A stretch of 64,000 nucleotides of DNA from JACCUZ01 sp038246575 (lineage in GTDB: Bacteria; Actinomycetota; Actinomycetes; JACCUZ01): contig JBBRVU010000003.1 of the NCBI GenBank assembly GCA_038246575.1, positions 1 through 64,000 on the forward strand, in the 5' to 3' direction. The position numbers were made by a program, and so were the translations under genes. This document shows positions 51,859-62,957 of this stretch, piece by piece. Every line of letters begins with the position of its first letter. Positions within the stretch are counted from its first letter, which is position 1. The notes beneath the pieces are model-generated. The model saw only the letters and a program-made list of their open reading frames with translations, had not been told where the DNA came from and made no database searches.

Positions 51859-52191
51859 TCAGGCAGCGACGTCGGTGACGTGCAACGGGCCGCTGTCCCC
51901 GGACGAGATCGGCCGGGCCGGGGGCAGGCTCACCGGCTCGGACAGGGCTGCCACCGCCTCCTCGAGGGCCAGTGACTCACTGACGTCGCGCAGGACGTGG
52001 GACATCGGCAGGTCGAGGGCCCCGCAGATCGAGCCGAGCAGCTCGGAGGAGGCTTCCTTCTGGCCGCGCTCGACCTCGGACAGGTAGCCCAGCGAGACGC
52101 GGGCCGTCGCGGACACCTCGCGCAGAGTGCGACCCTGCTCGCGGCGGCGCTCGCGCAGCACATCGCCGAGGATGCGGCGGAGCAGGACCAT
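51859..52191 (-). CDS. clgR: ClgR-type Cro/CI-family activator of protease genes
   Basis: A 110-residue regulator. The helix-turn-helix is [20 protein letters not shown] (about residues 23–42), followed by [20 protein letters not shown]. This is the ClgR pattern: an activator of clp protease genes in actinobacteria. The protein ends in VTDVAA; a terminal Ala-Ala tail is known to make ClgR a ClpP substrate. A GGGAG ribosome site lies 8 nt before the ATG. It follows cinA in the cinA–pgsA–rimO transcription direction. Confidence 0.88.
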   Translation of the reverse strand: MVLLRRILGDVLRERRREQGRTLREVSATARVSLGYLSEVERGQKEASSELLGSICGALDLPMSHVLRDVSESLALEEAVAALSEPVSLPPARPISSGDSGPLHVTDVAA

Positions 52192-52254
52192 CAGGCGTCT
52201 CCCTCTCGTGTCACAGCGTCACGGTACCGCTGCCTGGCAAGTGTAACCATGTAA

Positions 52255-52776
52255 TCACGTCGAATGTTTCCCGACACCCGGCTCGGTGAGCACCCGGGCC
52301 AGCCAGCGCAGCGCCTGCTGCACGGTCTGGTCGCGGATGCCGGCCCGGTCGCCGGCCAGGGCAAGGGCTGCCACATCTGCCCCCGTCGGCCAGGCCAGCC
52401 CGACGTACACCTCGCCCGGCTGGTGCCCGTGCTGCGGGTCCGGGCCGGCGACACCGGTGGTCGCCAGGCCGTACGTCGTCCCGAGCCGGTTGCGCACGCC
52501 GACCGCCATCTGCCGCGCAACCTCCGGGTCCACGGGGCCGACGTCGTCGAGCAGCGCCCCGGCCACGCCGAGCAGGCTGACCTTGAGGTCGGAGGCGTAC
52601 GCCGTGACGCCACCGCGGAAGGTCGCTGAGACCCCGGGCACCGCGGTAAGAGCGGCGCCGAGCGCACCGCCGGTCAGCGACTCCGCGACGGCCAGCGTGG
52701 CGCCGGCCGCCAGCAGCAGCCGGTGCACCTCCCCCGCGTCGGAGGGCTGACCGGTCGGCTCGGCGGCGTCGCTCAC
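52255..52776 (-). CDS. cinA: CinA C-terminal-type nicotinamide-nucleotide amidase
   Basis: A 173-residue single-domain protein. LLAAGATLAVAESLTGGALG, FRGGVTAYASDLK and ATTGVAGPDPQHGHQPGEVY are the PncC/CinA amidase motifs that deamidate nicotinamide mononucleotide. The N-terminal pyrophosphatase half of full CinA is absent. The GTG start overlaps the pgsA stop by 4 bp, so the two are coupled. Confidence 0.92.
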   Translation of the reverse strand: MSDAAEPTGQPSDAGEVHRLLLAAGATLAVAESLTGGALGAALTAVPGVSATFRGGVTAYASDLKVSLLGVAGALLDDVGPVDPEVARQMAVGVRNRLGTTYGLATTGVAGPDPQHGHQPGEVYVGLAWPTGADVAALALAGDRAGIRDQTVQQALRWLARVLTEPGVGKHST

Positions 52777-53375
52777 CGGCGGGCGGCCCGCTTGCGCTGC
52801 GTGCGCTCACTGGTCCGCCGTAGCCGCACCGCGCGCAGCAGGTAGTCGGCGCCGGTGACGACGGTGACCACCACGGCCACCCCCATCAGCGACAGCGCCA
52901 GAATCGTGACCCAGCCGGACGTGGGCAGCACGAGCAGGCCGATCGCCACGCTCTGGAGCAGCGTCTTGACCTTGCCCCCGCGGCTTGCTGGCAGCACGCC
53001 GTGCCGGATGACCATCAGCCGCACCACGGTGATGCCGACCTCGCGGACCAGGATCACGATCGTGACCCACCAGGCCAGCAGGTCCAGGATCGAGAGCCCG
53101 ATCAGGGCGGCACCGATGAGCGCCTTGTCCGCGATCGGGTCGGCCACCTTGCCGAAGTCGGTCACCATGTTGCGCCGTCGCGCCAGCTCGCCGTCGAAGC
53201 GATCGGTCACCGACGCGACCGCGAACGCGACGAAGGCAAGGGCACGCCAGAGCGTCGACTCGCCGTCGTCGTGGAAGAGTGCCACCAGGAACACCGGCAC
53301 CAGTACCAGTCGCAGCACGGTCAGCAGGTTGGCCGCGTTCCATGCACTGACGGCTCGCGCCGGCGTCGCCGTCAC
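52773..53375 (-). CDS. pgsA: CDP-diacylglycerol–glycerol-3-phosphate 3-phosphatidyltransferase (PgsA family)
   Basis: A 200-residue membrane enzyme of phospholipid synthesis. The CDP-alcohol phosphotransferase signature is complete: the pattern D-x2-DG-x2-AR … G-x3-D-x3-D reads across [20 protein letters not shown] and [10 protein letters not shown]. Four to five membrane helices are seen. The GTG start overlaps the rimO stop by 4 bp (GTGA), and its own stop overlaps cinA likewise. A longer frame through rimO is an artefact. Confidence 0.93.
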   Translation of the reverse strand: MTATPARAVSAWNAANLLTVLRLVLVPVFLVALFHDDGESTLWRALAFVAFAVASVTDRFDGELARRRNMVTDFGKVADPIADKALIGAALIGLSILDLLAWWVTIVILVREVGITVVRLMVIRHGVLPASRGGKVKTLLQSVAIGLLVLPTSGWVTILALSLMGVAVVVTVVTGADYLLRAVRLRRTSERTQRKRAARR

Positions 53376-54802
53376 CGCCCGGCCACCGCCACGAGGTCCG
53401 CGCCGTCGGTGGCGATGACCCGGACCGCAACGAAGCGGCCGACCACGAGATCCTCGGCCGCGATTCCACGCACGGTCGTGCTGCCGTCGACGTCCGGGGC
53501 CTGGTGCGCCCCGCGGCCCTCGGCCTCGTCGCCGGTCACCGACTCGATCAGCACCGAGACGGTCTCGCCGATCCGGTCGTCGGCCCGCTGGGAGACCAGC
53601 TCGTCGGCGAGCCGGGTCACGCGTTCGACCCGGGCTCGCACCTCGTCCTCGGGCAGGGCACCACTGAGCCCCGCGGCCTCGGTGCCGTCCTCGTCGGAGT
53701 AGCCGAAGACCCCGACCGCATCGAGCCGGGCACCGATGAGGAAGCGCTCGAGCTCGGCGAGGTCTGCCTCGGTCTCGCCGGGGAACCCGACGATGACGTT
53801 GGACCGGATCCCCGCGTCCGGCGCCCCGGTGCGGACGCTCTCGACCAGCTCGAGGAAGCGCTCGGTGTTGCCGAACCGGCGCATCCGGCGCAGCACCGGC
53901 TCGCTGGCGTGCTGGAAGGACAGGTCGAAGTACGGCGCGACGCCGTCGGTGCCGGTCATCACCGCGACGAGCCCGGGCCGCATCTCGGCCGGCTGCAGGT
54001 AGCTCACCCGGACCCGGTCGACGCCGGGCACGGCCGCCAGCTCGGGCAGCAGCGTCTCGAGCAGCCGCAGGTCGCCGAGGTCCTTGCCGTAGGACGTGGA
54101 GTTCTCGCTGACCAGCACGATCTCCCGGACGCCGTTCTCGGCGAGCCAGGCCGCCTCGGCCAGCACGTCGTGCGGGCGCCGCGAGACGAAGGACCCACGG
54201 AAGCTGGGGATCGCGCAGAAGCTGCAGCGACGGTCGCACCCGGACGCCAGCTTCAGCGGCGCGGCCGGGCCGGAGCCCAGCCGACGCCGCACCGAGCGGG
54301 GCCCGGACGCCGGAGCGATGCCCGCCGGCAGATCTGGCCCGTCCGGCGCGACCGTCGTCGGCTGGCGGTCCGCGGGTGCCAGCGGCAGCAGCCGCCGCCG
54401 GTCTTGCGGGGTGTGCGGGACGTGCGGCGTGCCGTCCAGGATGCTGGCGAGCCGGGCCGAGATGTCCTGGTAGTCGTCGAAGCCCAGCACCGCGTCGGCC
54501 TCGGGGAGCTCGGCCGCGAGCTGCTCGCCGTAGCGCTCGGCCAGGCAGCCGACGGCCACCACCGCTCGGGTGCGGCCGTCCTTGAGGTCCGCCGCCGCGA
54601 GCACGGTGTCGATCGAGTCCTTCTTGGCAGCCTCGACGAAGCCGCAGGTGTTCACCACGGCCACGTCGGCGTCCGCGGCGTCCTCGACCAGGTCCCAACC
54701 GCCCTCCGCGAGCCGGCCGGCCAGCTCCTCGGAGTCGACCTCGTTGCGCGCGCAGCCGAGGGTGACCAGCGCAACGCGCCGGCCCACGTGTTGGGTGGAC
54801 AT
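53372..54802 (-). CDS. rimO: Ribosomal protein S12 methylthiotransferase RimO
   Basis: A 476-residue radical-SAM enzyme that methylthiolates an aspartate of ribosomal protein S12. Cysteines of the N-terminal cluster are in [25 protein letters not shown] and [12 protein letters not shown]; the radical-SAM motif is [22 protein letters not shown] domain ends the protein. [11 protein letters not shown] distinguishes RimO from MiaB. The ATG of MSTQHVG is chosen over a start seven codons earlier. Confidence 0.95.
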   Translation of the reverse strand: MSTQHVGRRVALVTLGCARNEVDSEELAGRLAEGGWDLVEDAADADVAVVNTCGFVEAAKKDSIDTVLAAADLKDGRTRAVVAVGCLAERYGEQLAAELPEADAVLGFDDYQDISARLASILDGTPHVPHTPQDRRRLLPLAPADRQPTTVAPDGPDLPAGIAPASGPRSVRRRLGSGPAAPLKLASGCDRRCSFCAIPSFRGSFVSRRPHDVLAEAAWLAENGVREIVLVSENSTSYGKDLGDLRLLETLLPELAAVPGVDRVRVSYLQPAEMRPGLVAVMTGTDGVAPYFDLSFQHASEPVLRRMRRFGNTERFLELVESVRTGAPDAGIRSNVIVGFPGETEADLAELERFLIGARLDAVGVFGYSDEDGTEAAGLSGALPEDEVRARVERVTRLADELVSQRADDRIGETVSVLIESVTGDEAEGRGAHQAPDVDGSTTVRGIAAEDLVVGRFVAVRVIATDGADLVAVAGR

Positions 54803-54855
54803 GCAGGTCAGCCTAGTTGCCACCGGGCAGCCGCCCGGTCGCCGCGAGTGGACCC

Positions 54856-55611
54856 TCAGCCAGCCGCCGGGTCGTTGCGGGTGAACTCCACCCGGGACAC
54901 CTGCCCCGGCTTGCCCGGGGAGCCGATCTCCTGGCCGTTGACGGTCAGGGTCACCGCGCCCGCGTCGCCGACGACCAGCCGGACCAGCGACTTCGCGCTG
55001 AAGGTCATCGTCTTGTCGGAGACCAAGCCCTGGAAGAGCTCCTTGCCCGACCCGCTCGTGGCGCGCACCCAGCTGGTGCCGCGGGCGCGCAGCGCCACGG
55101 TGACCTTGTCCCGCGGTGCCTGGGCCACGGCGCTGCCCGAGCTCGACGGCGTCGGAACGCTCGGCGACTCGCTCGCGCTCGGAGCGCGCGAGGTGCCAGC
55201 GGCGCTGGGCAGGCCCTGCGTCTCGACCCGCTCCCCGCTGCCGGTGAGAACCTGGGCCACTCCGTAGACCAGGACGAGCACCAGCGCGACGGCCATCGCG
55301 GCGCTCCAGTTGGGACCGCGCCGCTCGGGGCGGGCGGCGGACTCGGCCTCGAACACCTCGCTGGCCCGCGCCGGGGGCTCGGGCGGGCGGCTCGCGTCGA
55401 ACTCGGCCAGCAGCGGGGCGGGGTCGATGCCGACGGTGGTGGCGATCGTGCGCAGGTGGCCGCGGGCGTAGAAGTCGCCGCCGCAGGCCGCGTAGTCGTC
55501 GGCCTCGATGTTGCTGATCAGGGTGCGCCGGATCCGGGTTGCTGCTGCCACCTCCTCCACCGAGAGGCCCGACTTCTCGCGGGCCTCGGTGAGGGTCTGA
55601 CCGATCGACAA
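54856..55611 (-). CDS. RodZ-like helix-turn-helix membrane protein
   Basis: A 251-residue single-pass protein: N-terminal HTH_25 ([20 protein letters not shown], then [15 protein letters not shown]), a membrane helix ([19 protein letters not shown]), a Ser/Pro/Ala linker and a C-terminal DUF4115 beta-domain. This architecture matches RodZ, which links cell-shape machinery to the wall, but the actinobacterial version is poorly characterised. The start is TTG at 55611, supported by GGGAGGAG 8 nt upstream; no ATG or GTG fits. It lies between ftsK and rimO. Confidence 0.83.
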   Translation of the reverse strand: MSIGQTLTEAREKSGLSVEEVAAATRIRRTLISNIEADDYAACGGDFYARGHLRTIATTVGIDPAPLLAEFDASRPPEPPARASEVFEAESAARPERRGPNWSAAMAVALVLVLVYGVAQVLTGSGERVETQGLPSAAGTSRAPSASESPSVPTPSSSGSAVAQAPRDKVTVALRARGTSWVRATSGSGKELFQGLVSDKTMTFSAKSLVRLVVGDAGAVTLTVNGQEIGSPGKPGQVSRVEFTRNDPAAG

Positions 55612-55734
55612 CGTGGCACTCCTCCCGTGTACAGCCAAGTTTAGAGGCGCCCTTTCACTCTCGGCCAGCCGGAGGCCCACCCTGAGTGATCACATTGCGG
55701 CAACGGAGTGAACAGCTCCGGGACGCCCGGCGAC

Positions 55735-58239
55735 TCAGACGCCGCGCAGGGTGGCCAGCACCCCGTCGAGCTCGTCCGCCTTGATCAGGACGTCCCTGGC
55801 CTTGGAGCCCTCGCTCGGTCCGACGACGCCCCGGCTCTCCATCAGGTCCATCAGCCGCCCGGCCTTGGCGAAGCCCACCCGCAGCTTGCGCTGGAGCATC
55901 GAGGTCGAGCCGAACTGGGTGGTGACGACGAGCTCGGCTGCCTGGCAGAGCAGATCGAGGTCGTAACCGATGTCCTCCTCGACCTCGCGCCTGCTGGCCA
56001 CCGGAGCCGTGACGTCCTCGCGGTAGCTCGGCTGCAGCTGGGCCTTGCAGTGCTCGACGACGCTGACCACCTCGGGCTCGGTGACCCAGGCGCCCTGCAT
56101 CCGCATCGCCTTGCTTACCCCCATCGGCAGGAACAGGCCGTCCCCCTGCCCGACGAGCTTCTCCGCGCCCGGCTGGTCGAGGATGACCCGGCTGTCGGCC
56201 AGGCTGGAGGTAGCAAACGACAGGCGCGAGGGCACGTTGGCCTTGATCAGCCCGGTGACGACGTCGACCGAGGGCCGCTGGGTGGCCAGCACGAGGTGGA
56301 TGCCGGCCGCCCGGGCCAGCTGGGTGATCCGGACGATCGAGTCCTCGACGTCACGGGGCGCGACCATCATCAGGTCGGCGAGCTCGTCCACGACCACCAG
56401 CAGGTACGGGTAGGGCGCCAGCACCCGCTCGCTCCCGGGCGGGGCGGTGACCGCGCCCGACTTGACGGCCTTGTTGAAGTCGTCGACGTGCCGGAAGCCG
56501 AACGCGGCGAGGTCGTCGTAGCGCAGGTCCATCTCGCGCACGACCCACTGCAGCGCCTCGGCGGCCTTCTTCGGGTTGGTGATGATCGGGGTGATGAGGT
56601 GCGGGATTCCCTCGTACGCCGTGAGCTCCACCCGCTTGGGATCGACGAGCACCATGCGGACCTCGTCCGGGGTGGCGCGCAGCAACAGCGACGTGATCAT
56701 CGAGTTCACGAAGCTGGACTTGCCGGAGCCGGTAGCGCCGGCCACGAGAAGGTGCGGCATCTTCGCCAGGTTGGCGACCACGAAGCCACCCTCGACGTCC
56801 TTGCCCAGCGCGACCAGCATCGGGTGGTGGTCGTTGCGGGCCACCGCCGAGCGCATGACGTCGCCGAGGCTGACGACCTCCTTGTCGACGTTGGGGATCT
56901 CGATGCCGATCGCGGACTTGCCGGGGATCGGCGAGAGGATCCGGACGTCGGCGCTGGCCACGGCGTAGGCGATGTTCTTGCTCAGTGCCGTGACGCGCTC
57001 GACCTTGACCGCGGTGCCGAGCTCGACCTCGTAGCGGGTGACGGTCGGCCCGCGCGTGTAGCCCGTGACCTGGGCGTCGATGCCGAACTGTTCGAGCACC
57101 TCGGTCAGCGACTCGACCACCGCGTCACTGGCCTGGGAACGAGCCCGGTGCGGTGATCCCTCCCGCAGGGTGTCGGCCGGGGGCAGGACGTAGGTCACGT
57201 CCCCCGAGAGCAGCAGCTGCTCGACCCGCGCCGGCATCGGCGTGTGGTCGGGAGCGGGCCTGTCGGTCTCGGCGGGTGACTCCCCCTCGTCCGTGTGCGG
57301 CGTCGTGGCCCCACCGCGAGCGACCACCGAGTCGTCGTAGGGGGTGTCGTCCTCTTCCGCGTCGGCGAGCGAGCCCTGCCGGCGGCGCGGTCGCCGCCGC
57401 TTGAGCGGCTCCAACGGCTCGAAGGGCACCAGCGGGTCGGCGGCGTCCTGGCCCGCTCCGTCCTCGGCGTCGGTCGCCGACCGGTGCAGCAGCTTGTTCA
57501 GCAGAGCCTTGGCGCGTTCCGGGACGGCGTGCACGGGAGTCGCGGTGACGACGAGCAGCCCGAAGAGCATCAGCAGCACCAGCAGCGGGGCTGCGACGTA
57601 GACCGAGACGGCGGCCACGGTCGGGGACGACACGAGGTAGCCCAGGTAGCCGCCCGCCTCTCGCAGCGCCTTGGGCCGCGAGGGGTCGGGCAGGCCGCCG
57701 GCGATGTGCACCAGACCGAGCACGGCGAGCACGACTGCACCGAGGCCGATGCCGATGCGGCCGCCGGACTCGGCGTCCTGCGGGTGGCGCAGGATGCGGA
57801 TGCCCAGACCGAGCAGCACGAGTGGCAGCACCAGGCCGACGCGGCCGAACGTCCCGGACACCACGGCGTGCACGACGCGACCGACCGGCCCGTCCAGGGC
57901 CCACCACTCGACGGCGGCGACGACGGTGGCCAGCCCGATCAGGCCCAGCCCGATGCCGTCCCGGCGGTGGGCGGGGTCCAGCTCTCGGGCGCTGCTCCCG
58001 ATCCGGCGGGCCAGGCCGCCGACGACGTGGGCGATGCCGAGCCAGATTCCGCGCAGCAGGCCGACGGTGCCGCGGACCAGCAACGGCGTGGCGGTCCGAC
58101 CCGCCGGACGGCGCCCTGAACGGCTGGCGGCCTTGCGCGCGCCCGTCCGGTTGGTCGACCGGCCACGGCTGCTGCTCCTGCGCCCCGTGCTCGATCGGGA
58201 GCTTCGGGCGGGAGCGCGGGTCGGCGTGCGGGTGGCCAT
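55735..58239 (-). CDS. ftsK: DNA translocase FtsK/SpoIIIE
   Basis: 834 residues. A basic Arg/Ser/Thr-rich N terminus, four membrane helices (residues about 75–250), an acidic linker, then the motor: VAGATGSGKSSFVNSMI (Walker A) and LVVVDELADLMMV (Walker B). The C-terminal gamma winged helix (TSMLQRKLRVGFAKAGRLMD) reads chromosome polarity sequences. It moves DNA through the septum. It lies between rnj and the RodZ-like gene on the same strand. Confidence 0.96.
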   Translation of the reverse strand: MATRTPTRAPARSSRSSTGRRSSSRGRSTNRTGARKAASRSGRRPAGRTATPLLVRGTVGLLRGIWLGIAHVVGGLARRIGSSARELDPAHRRDGIGLGLIGLATVVAAVEWWALDGPVGRVVHAVVSGTFGRVGLVLPLVLLGLGIRILRHPQDAESGGRIGIGLGAVVLAVLGLVHIAGGLPDPSRPKALREAGGYLGYLVSSPTVAAVSVYVAAPLLVLLMLFGLLVVTATPVHAVPERAKALLNKLLHRSATDAEDGAGQDAADPLVPFEPLEPLKRRRPRRRQGSLADAEEDDTPYDDSVVARGGATTPHTDEGESPAETDRPAPDHTPMPARVEQLLLSGDVTYVLPPADTLREGSPHRARSQASDAVVESLTEVLEQFGIDAQVTGYTRGPTVTRYEVELGTAVKVERVTALSKNIAYAVASADVRILSPIPGKSAIGIEIPNVDKEVVSLGDVMRSAVARNDHHPMLVALGKDVEGGFVVANLAKMPHLLVAGATGSGKSSFVNSMITSLLLRATPDEVRMVLVDPKRVELTAYEGIPHLITPIITNPKKAAEALQWVVREMDLRYDDLAAFGFRHVDDFNKAVKSGAVTAPPGSERVLAPYPYLLVVVDELADLMMVAPRDVEDSIVRITQLARAAGIHLVLATQRPSVDVVTGLIKANVPSRLSFATSSLADSRVILDQPGAEKLVGQGDGLFLPMGVSKAMRMQGAWVTEPEVVSVVEHCKAQLQPSYREDVTAPVASRREVEEDIGYDLDLLCQAAELVVTTQFGSTSMLQRKLRVGFAKAGRLMDLMESRGVVGPSEGSKARDVLIKADELDGVLATLRGV

Positions 58240-58318
58240 GCCGTGAGGCTACCCGCACGTCACGGCTGCAACAGTGGTCACAGCAGCAACAGGCCCCGCG
58301 TGTCGGGCCTTGCCGCGC

Positions 58319-59980
<1,662 letters not shown>

Positions 59981-60004
<24 letters not shown>

Positions 60005-60037
60005 GCGCGGAGCCCGGGGTGCGGGTGGCTCACGCGC
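59981..60037 (-). repeat. 29-bp tandem duplication at the dapA/rnj junction
   Basis: Positions 59981–60008 and 60010–60037 are 28-nt units, period 29, differing at one base. Each contains a GTGA on the minus strand. The upstream unit carries the dapA stop; the other carries the rnj start. Confidence 0.92.
60001..60033 (-). CDS. Ten-codon bridging mini-ORF
   Basis: GTG to TGA encoding VSHPHPGLRA. Its start overlaps the dapA stop (GTGA at 60030–60033) and its stop overlaps the rnj start (GTGA at 60001–60004). The peptide copies the first residues of RNase J because of the tandem duplication. It is probably translated by reinitiation, keeping dapA–rnj coupling. No independent evidence that the peptide has a role. 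Confidence 0.4.
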
Positions 60038-60938
60038 CCAGCCCGGCAGCGGCCAGCGCGTCCCGGAGCTCGGCGACAAGGTCGTCGGAGGCGGGCAGCA
60101 ACGGCCCGCGAACGGCCCGCGAGCGGATGACCCCGGCCAGCTGGAGCGCGGCCTTCGCGGTGATCACGCCCTGGCTGCGGCTGGTCATCACCGCCGCGAC
60201 CACCGGGATGAGCGACCGGTCGAGCTCTCGGGCCCGCGTCAGGTCACCCGCTGCGACGGCGGCGACCATCTCGGCGTACTGCCGGCCGGCGACATGCCCG
60301 ACGACGCTGATCATCCCGGCGGCGCCGACCGCGAGCCAGGGCAGGTTCAGCGCGTCATCGCCCGAGTAGTAGACGAGCCCGCTGCGCGCCATCACCTCGG
60401 CGCCGGCCGCGAGGTCGCCCTTGGCGTCCTTGACCGCCACGATCCGGTCGTGCTCGCCCAGCCGCAGCAGGGTGTCGGTCTCGATCGCGCGACCGGTGCG
60501 ACCGGGGATGTCGTAGAGGATCGCCGGCAGGCCGGTGGCGTCCGCGGCCGAACGGAAGTGGGCCAGCAGCGAGTCCTGCGGAGGCTTGTTGTAGTAGGGC
60601 GTCACGATCAGCAGGCCGTGCGCACCGGCCTTCTCCGCCGCCCGGGCCAGCTCGACGGTGTGGCGGGTGTCGTTGGTGCCGACGCCGGCGACCACCTGCG
60701 CCCGATCGCCTACCGCGTCGAGGACCGACCGGACGACCTGCTCCTTCTCGGCGTCGCTGGTGGTCGGCGACTCGCCGGTCGTCCCGTTGACGATGATGCC
60801 GTCGTTCCCGTGGTCGACGAGGTGCTCGGCGACGCTCGCCACACCGGCGAGATCGAGGTCGCCGTCGTCGGTGAACGGCGTGACCATCGCGGTCAGCATC
60901 CGCCCGAAGGGCTCGGTCGCTGTCGGAGTCTGGGCCAT
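60030..60938 (-). CDS. dapA: 4-hydroxy-tetrahydrodipicolinate synthase
   Basis: A 302-residue class I aldolase, first committed step to diaminopimelate and lysine. The Schiff-base lysine is in IVAVKDAKGD, the pyruvate loop is NGTTGESPT, and the catalytic tyrosine is in AILYDIPGRTG. The ATG of MAQTPTATEPFG is chosen over one eight codons upstream. It is followed by rnj, a conserved actinobacterial pair. Confidence 0.95.
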   Translation of the reverse strand: MAQTPTATEPFGRMLTAMVTPFTDDGDLDLAGVASVAEHLVDHGNDGIIVNGTTGESPTTSDAEKEQVVRSVLDAVGDRAQVVAGVGTNDTRHTVELARAAEKAGAHGLLIVTPYYNKPPQDSLLAHFRSAADATGLPAILYDIPGRTGRAIETDTLLRLGEHDRIVAVKDAKGDLAAGAEVMARSGLVYYSGDDALNLPWLAVGAAGMISVVGHVAGRQYAEMVAAVAAGDLTRARELDRSLIPVVAAVMTSRSQGVITAKAALQLAGVIRSRAVRGPLLPASDDLVAELRDALAAAGLGA

Positions 60939-60975
60939 ACCGAGAAATCTAGCCCCCGGCACGACAAGGCCCCGC

Positions 60976-61003
60976 CGCCACCCGCTCGGGGGATCGGGTG
61001 GCG
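60976..61003 (-). terminator. Hairpin between dfrA and dapA
   Basis: CGCCACCCG (60976–60984) pairs with CGGGTGGCG (60995–61003) around a 10-nt loop. It lies in the 105-bp gap after dfrA and before dapA, so it may end thyA–dfrA transcription. No U-tract. Confidence 0.55.
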
Positions 61004-61043
61004 ACGAGGCTCGGTCGGGTCATCGTCGCCTGGAGTCCCGGCG

Positions 61044-61541
61044 TTACGGCCTGGTTCGCGACCAGTCCGTCACGCAATAGTTCAGCCCGGTTCGCGACTC
61101 GAGCCAGCCCTGCTCGGGATCACGGTCGCGCGCCTGCCAGCGGTCGTCGAGCTCGGGCGCCCAGGTGTCGCCCGCGACGTCGAGATCGATCTCCGTGACC
61201 ACGGCGCGGTCGGCATGCTCCAGCGCGGCGGCATAGATGCTTCCGCCGCCGATCACCCACACGTCGCCGGGCGCCTCGCGCAGCGCCTGCTCGATCGACC
61301 CCGCCACCCCCGCCCCGGGCGCCGCCCAGCCGACCTGCCGGGTGAGCACGACGTTGCGCCTCCCCGGCAGCGGGCGCACGGCCACGGGCAACGACTCCCA
61401 GGTGGCGCGACCCATCAGGACCGTCGCACCCATGGTCAGCCCGCGGAACCGGGCCAGGTCCTCGGGCAGCCGCCAGGGCAGGCCGCCGTCGGCGCCGATC
61501 ACCCCGCCGCAGGCCTGCGCCCAGACGAGCCCGACGGTCAC
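61044..61541 (-). CDS. dfrA: Dihydrofolate reductase
   Basis: A 165-residue enzyme regenerating tetrahydrofolate. VGLVWAQACGGVIGADGGLP, WRLPEDLARFRGLT, VLMGRATWESLP and DVWVIGGGSIYAAAL are the substrate- and NADPH-binding motifs. The start is a GTG 8 nt after the thyA stop. The pair is a functional unit: ThyA oxidises methylene-tetrahydrofolate to dihydrofolate and DfrA reduces it back. Confidence 0.94.
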   Translation of the reverse strand: MTVGLVWAQACGGVIGADGGLPWRLPEDLARFRGLTMGATVLMGRATWESLPVAVRPLPGRRNVVLTRQVGWAAPGAGVAGSIEQALREAPGDVWVIGGGSIYAAALEHADRAVVTEIDLDVAGDTWAPELDDRWQARDRDPEQGWLESRTGLNYCVTDWSRTRP

Positions 61542-61548
61542 CCCGGCA

Positions 61549-62376
61549 TCAGACCGCGACCGGTGCCTTGAGCGCCGGGTGGTGCTGGTAGCCCAGCACA
61601 TCGATGTCCTCGTACGTGTAGTCGAACAGGCTCGCGGCCTTGCGCAGCCGCAGCTGCGGGAAGGGGTAGGCAGCCCGCGAGAGCTGCTCGCGTACCTGGT
61701 CGATGTGGTTGTCGTAGATGTGGCAGTCGCCGCCGGTCCAGACGAAGTCGCCCACCTCGAGGCCGACCTGCTGGGCGACCATGTGCGTGAGCAGGGCATA
61801 GCTGGCGATGTTGAACGGAACTCCGAGGAACAGGTCGGCGCTGCGCTGGTAGAGCTGGCAGGACAGCCGACCCTCGGCGACGTAGAACTGGAAGAGCGTG
61901 TGGCAGGGCGGCAGAGCCATCTGCGCGATCTCGCCGACGTTCCATGCCGAGACGACCATCCGGCGCGAGCTGGGGTCGGTGCGCAGCAGGTCCAGCAGAC
62001 CGCTGATCTGGTCGATGTGCTCGCCGCTGGGCGTGGGCCAGGCCCGCCACTGCACGCCGTAGACGGGCCCGAGGTCGCCGTCGGGTGCCGCCCACTCGTC
62101 CCAGATCGTGACGCCTTGCTCCTGCAGCCAGGTGACGTTGCTGTCCCCGCGCAGGAACCACAGCAGCTCGTAGGCGATCGAGCGGAAGTGCACGCGCTTG
62201 GTGGTGATCAGCGGGAACCCGCGCTGCAGGTCGAAGCGCATCTGGTGGCCGAACACGCTGCGGGCGCCGGTGCCGGTGCGGTCCGGCTTGGCGACCCCGT
62301 CCTGCATGACCAGGCGCAGGCAGTCCTCGTACTGGGTGGTGGGCTGGGCGGCCGGGTCACTCGTCACGCCTCGCAT
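61549..62376 (-). CDS. thyA: Thymidylate synthase ThyA
   Basis: A 275-residue folate-dependent enzyme making dTMP from dUMP. The catalytic cysteine is in [14 protein letters not shown]; the phosphate-binding Arg pair is in [13 protein letters not shown] and the dUMP loop is [18 protein letters not shown]. The classical enzyme is present rather than the flavin-dependent ThyX often found near dapA in actinobacteria. It is cotranscribed with dfrA. Confidence 0.96.
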   Translation of the reverse strand: MRGVTSDPAAQPTTQYEDCLRLVMQDGVAKPDRTGTGARSVFGHQMRFDLQRGFPLITTKRVHFRSIAYELLWFLRGDSNVTWLQEQGVTIWDEWAAPDGDLGPVYGVQWRAWPTPSGEHIDQISGLLDLLRTDPSSRRMVVSAWNVGEIAQMALPPCHTLFQFYVAEGRLSCQLYQRSADLFLGVPFNIASYALLTHMVAQQVGLEVGDFVWTGGDCHIYDNHIDQVREQLSRAAYPFPQLRLRKAASLFDYTYEDIDVLGYQHHPALKAPVAV

Positions 62377-62411
62377 CGTAGGCCGGGCACAGGGGATGCG
62401 AGGATCGCGAC

Positions 62412-62957
62412 ATGGCCGACGTCAGCGTCCGACCGGCGACGCCTGCCGACGCAGCCGCCGTCGCCCGCGTCCAGGCGAGCGTCTGGTCGCGGCTGCACGT
62501 GGGGCTGCTGCCGCCCGACGCGCTGGCCGCCCTGGACTCCCCCGAGTCGGTCAGCAGCTGGCGGGCCGCCGTGACTGCTCCCCCCACCCCGGAGCACCGG
62601 GTCCTCGTCGCGCTCGACGGGACGGAGGTGGTGGGCTTCGCCGCCTTCGCGCCCGCGGCCGACCCCGACCTCGAGCCCGACACCGACGCGGAGCTCCAGG
62701 TCCTCTGCGTGGCGCCGGACCATGCCGGCGGCGGGCACGGGTCGCGCCTGGTCAACGCCAGCGCCGACGTGGCCCGCGACCACGGCTTCGAGCACGTCCA
62801 TGTCTGGCTGACCGAGCGGGAGGACGAGCTGCGCGCGTTCCTGGGCAAGGCCGGCTGGGTCGACGACGGTGCCCGACGCAGCCTCGACCTGCGCGGCGAC
62901 GGCGAGTTCCTCGTCGACCAGCTGCGGCTGCGCACGACGATCGGTGACCCGTCATGA
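62412..62957 (+). CDS. GNAT family N-acetyltransferase
   Basis: A 181-residue enzyme. [20 protein letters not shown] starts the fold and [20 protein letters not shown] is the acetyl-CoA binding motif (Q/R-x2-G-x-G/A variant GGGHG). FLGKAGW is the typical C-terminal strand. Substrate is unknown. Its stop overlaps the next gene's ATG by 4 bp (ATGA), so the two are coupled. Confidence 0.88.
   Translation: MADVSVRPATPADAAAVARVQASVWSRLHVGLLPPDALAALDSPESVSSWRAAVTAPPTPEHRVLVALDGTEVVGFAAFAPAADPDLEPDTDAELQVLCVAPDHAGGGHGSRLVNASADVARDHGFEHVHVWLTEREDELRAFLGKAGWVDDGARRSLDLRGDGEFLVDQLRLRTTIGDPS

Noticed and set aside
53376..54698. Extension of pgsA upstream through rimO in one frame
   Set aside because: Translates rimO out of frame; pgsA starts at the GTG overlapping the rimO stop.
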